A stretch of 28,359 nt of DNA from a virus. A program made the position numbers and the translations under genes. The stretch is taken from positions 1-28,359 of the IMG/VR virus record IMGVR_UViG_3300042321_001640. One strand, written 5' to 3'. The notes under the pieces are model-generated. The model searched no databases, was not told where the DNA came from, and was given only the letters and a program-made list of their open reading frames with translations. Of the stretch, positions 27,963-28,359 are shown piece by piece; the first letter of the stretch is position 1; each line of letters starts with the position of its first letter.

Positions 27963-28359
27963 ATCCAATCAGGTTTTCTTGACGGCATACGAAGATAATT
28001 AGATGCAACCCAAGGTTTGGATGCGATATACATCTTGTAAGCAGTAAAAGTGTCAATGCTTGTGTCAAATTTATACTCATCAGGCATTGCCCTCGTAAAT
28101 TCTACCACATTTTTGTAGATGGAAATTTCTTTTCCACTTTTAGTAGCAAAGATATTCTCCGCAACTTCAAGACTTTTCATACAAGAGTGTTCTTTTTCAT
28201 AACGATGCCGATACTCATTACAAAGAGCATAACCGTGCCGAATCAACCAAGCAAGGTTCTCATGGGATTTTGCTGCCCATTGAGTACAGGGATGATTGCG
28301 GAAGGCACCCTTTTCAGTGTCATATGGAAGACCATCTTTCTTGGGAATGTATCCCCAAT
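27959..28359 (-). CDS. Conserved phage protein, N-terminus beyond window
   Basis: The frame is open to the right edge, giving at least 132 residues: it begins WGYIPKKDGLPYDTEKGAFR, continues NHPCTQWAAKSHENLAWLIR and HGYALCNEYRHRYEKEHSCM. A TTG at 28246 is not the real start. I recognise the pattern NHPCxxW-x(8-10)-NxxWL-x(6)-L-x-EY-x-x-RY as a conserved phage family of unknown biochemical role; the conserved His, Cys and Trp could be functional. The C-terminus is TFTAYKMYIASKPWVASNYL, then RMPSRKPDWI. It is followed by the 51-aa gene through an ATGA overlap. Confidence 0.78.
   Translation of the reverse strand, partial: WGYIPKKDGLPYDTEKGAFRNHPCTQWAAKSHENLAWLIRHGYALCNEYRHRYEKEHSCMKSLEVAENIFATKSGKEISIYKNVVEFTRAMPDEYKFDTSIDTFTAYKMYIASKPWVASNYLRMPSRKPDWI

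Noticed and set aside
1-28359. tRNA genes, CRISPR arrays, insertion sequences and attachment sites
   Set aside because: I looked for cloverleaf ends, regular repeats, transposase motifs and long direct or inverted repeats, and saw none.

Overview
The window is a gene-dense, AT-rich piece of a T4-like marine myovirus. The best match is a cyanophage of Synechococcus or Prochlorococcus type. It carries the T4 replication set: clamp-loader gp44 and gp62, RegA, polymerase gp43, recombinase UvsX, helicase gp41, primase gp61 and the class I ribonucleotide reductase NrdA/NrdB. Mixed in are genes typical of marine T4-like phages: Hsp20, a MazG-like pyrophosphatase, a 2-oxoglutarate oxygenase, and large low-complexity proteins that look like virion components. 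The host is inferred, because no photosynthesis gene lies in the window. Almost everything is on the minus strand. Only two small genes (about 1316-1627) are on the plus strand.

Layout from right to left, in the direction of minus-strand transcription. (1) 28359-23381: four small or edge genes, gp44, a 69-aa HTH-like protein, an unknown 183-aa protein, a DruA-like (DUF4338-like) protein, gp62, regA, a terminator, hsp20, a terminator. (2) 23333-16886: a sigma70-type promoter, two tandem paralogous small genes, gp43, uvsX, a 2OG-Fe(II) oxygenase, gp41 and mazG. Most junctions here are TAATG, TGATG or ATGA overlaps, which suggests translational coupling. (3) 16870-11623: probable late and virion genes, including a metallopeptidase, a nucleotidyltransferase with a T4-style capsid-targeting N-terminus, a 521-aa protein with a Ca-binding-like loop, a small hydrophobic protein and a 188-aa beta-rich protein. 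(4) 11626-6940: a sigma70-type promoter, gp61, nrdA, nrdB and a 50-aa acidic protein, ended by a terminator. (5) 6926-2864: modular virion-like proteins, each behind a T4 late-promoter motif (TATAAATA or one mismatch), then a GIY-YIG-like nuclease and a 64-aa protein. (6) 2830-1: two cell-wall-hydrolase loci, the divergent plus-strand pair, and a truncated membrane protein.

The most unusual signal is at 2104-2144. A C39-like peptidase ORF ends in an in-phase A AAA AAG slippery heptamer followed directly by a UAG stop. Five bases after the heptamer there is a perfect 10-bp stem with a 9-base loop, and a purine-rich SD-like stretch lies 12 bases before it. A -1 slip enters an open frame that encodes a complete GH24 lysozyme with no ATG of its own. 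The architecture is that of dnaX-type programmed frameshifting and predicts a 388-aa peptidase-lysozyme fusion alongside the 231-aa peptidase.

Regulation is legible. Three sigma70-like promoters have TTGACA or TTGACG and TATAAT at 16-17 bp; a fourth, before gp61, has TTGACA with an extended -10. TATAAATA late promoters sit directly after terminators, so that the U-tract runs into the promoter. Several promoters overlap stop codons or terminator hairpins. I saw no tRNA, rRNA, CRISPR array, insertion sequence or attachment site. No gene-free stretch exceeds about 160 bases.
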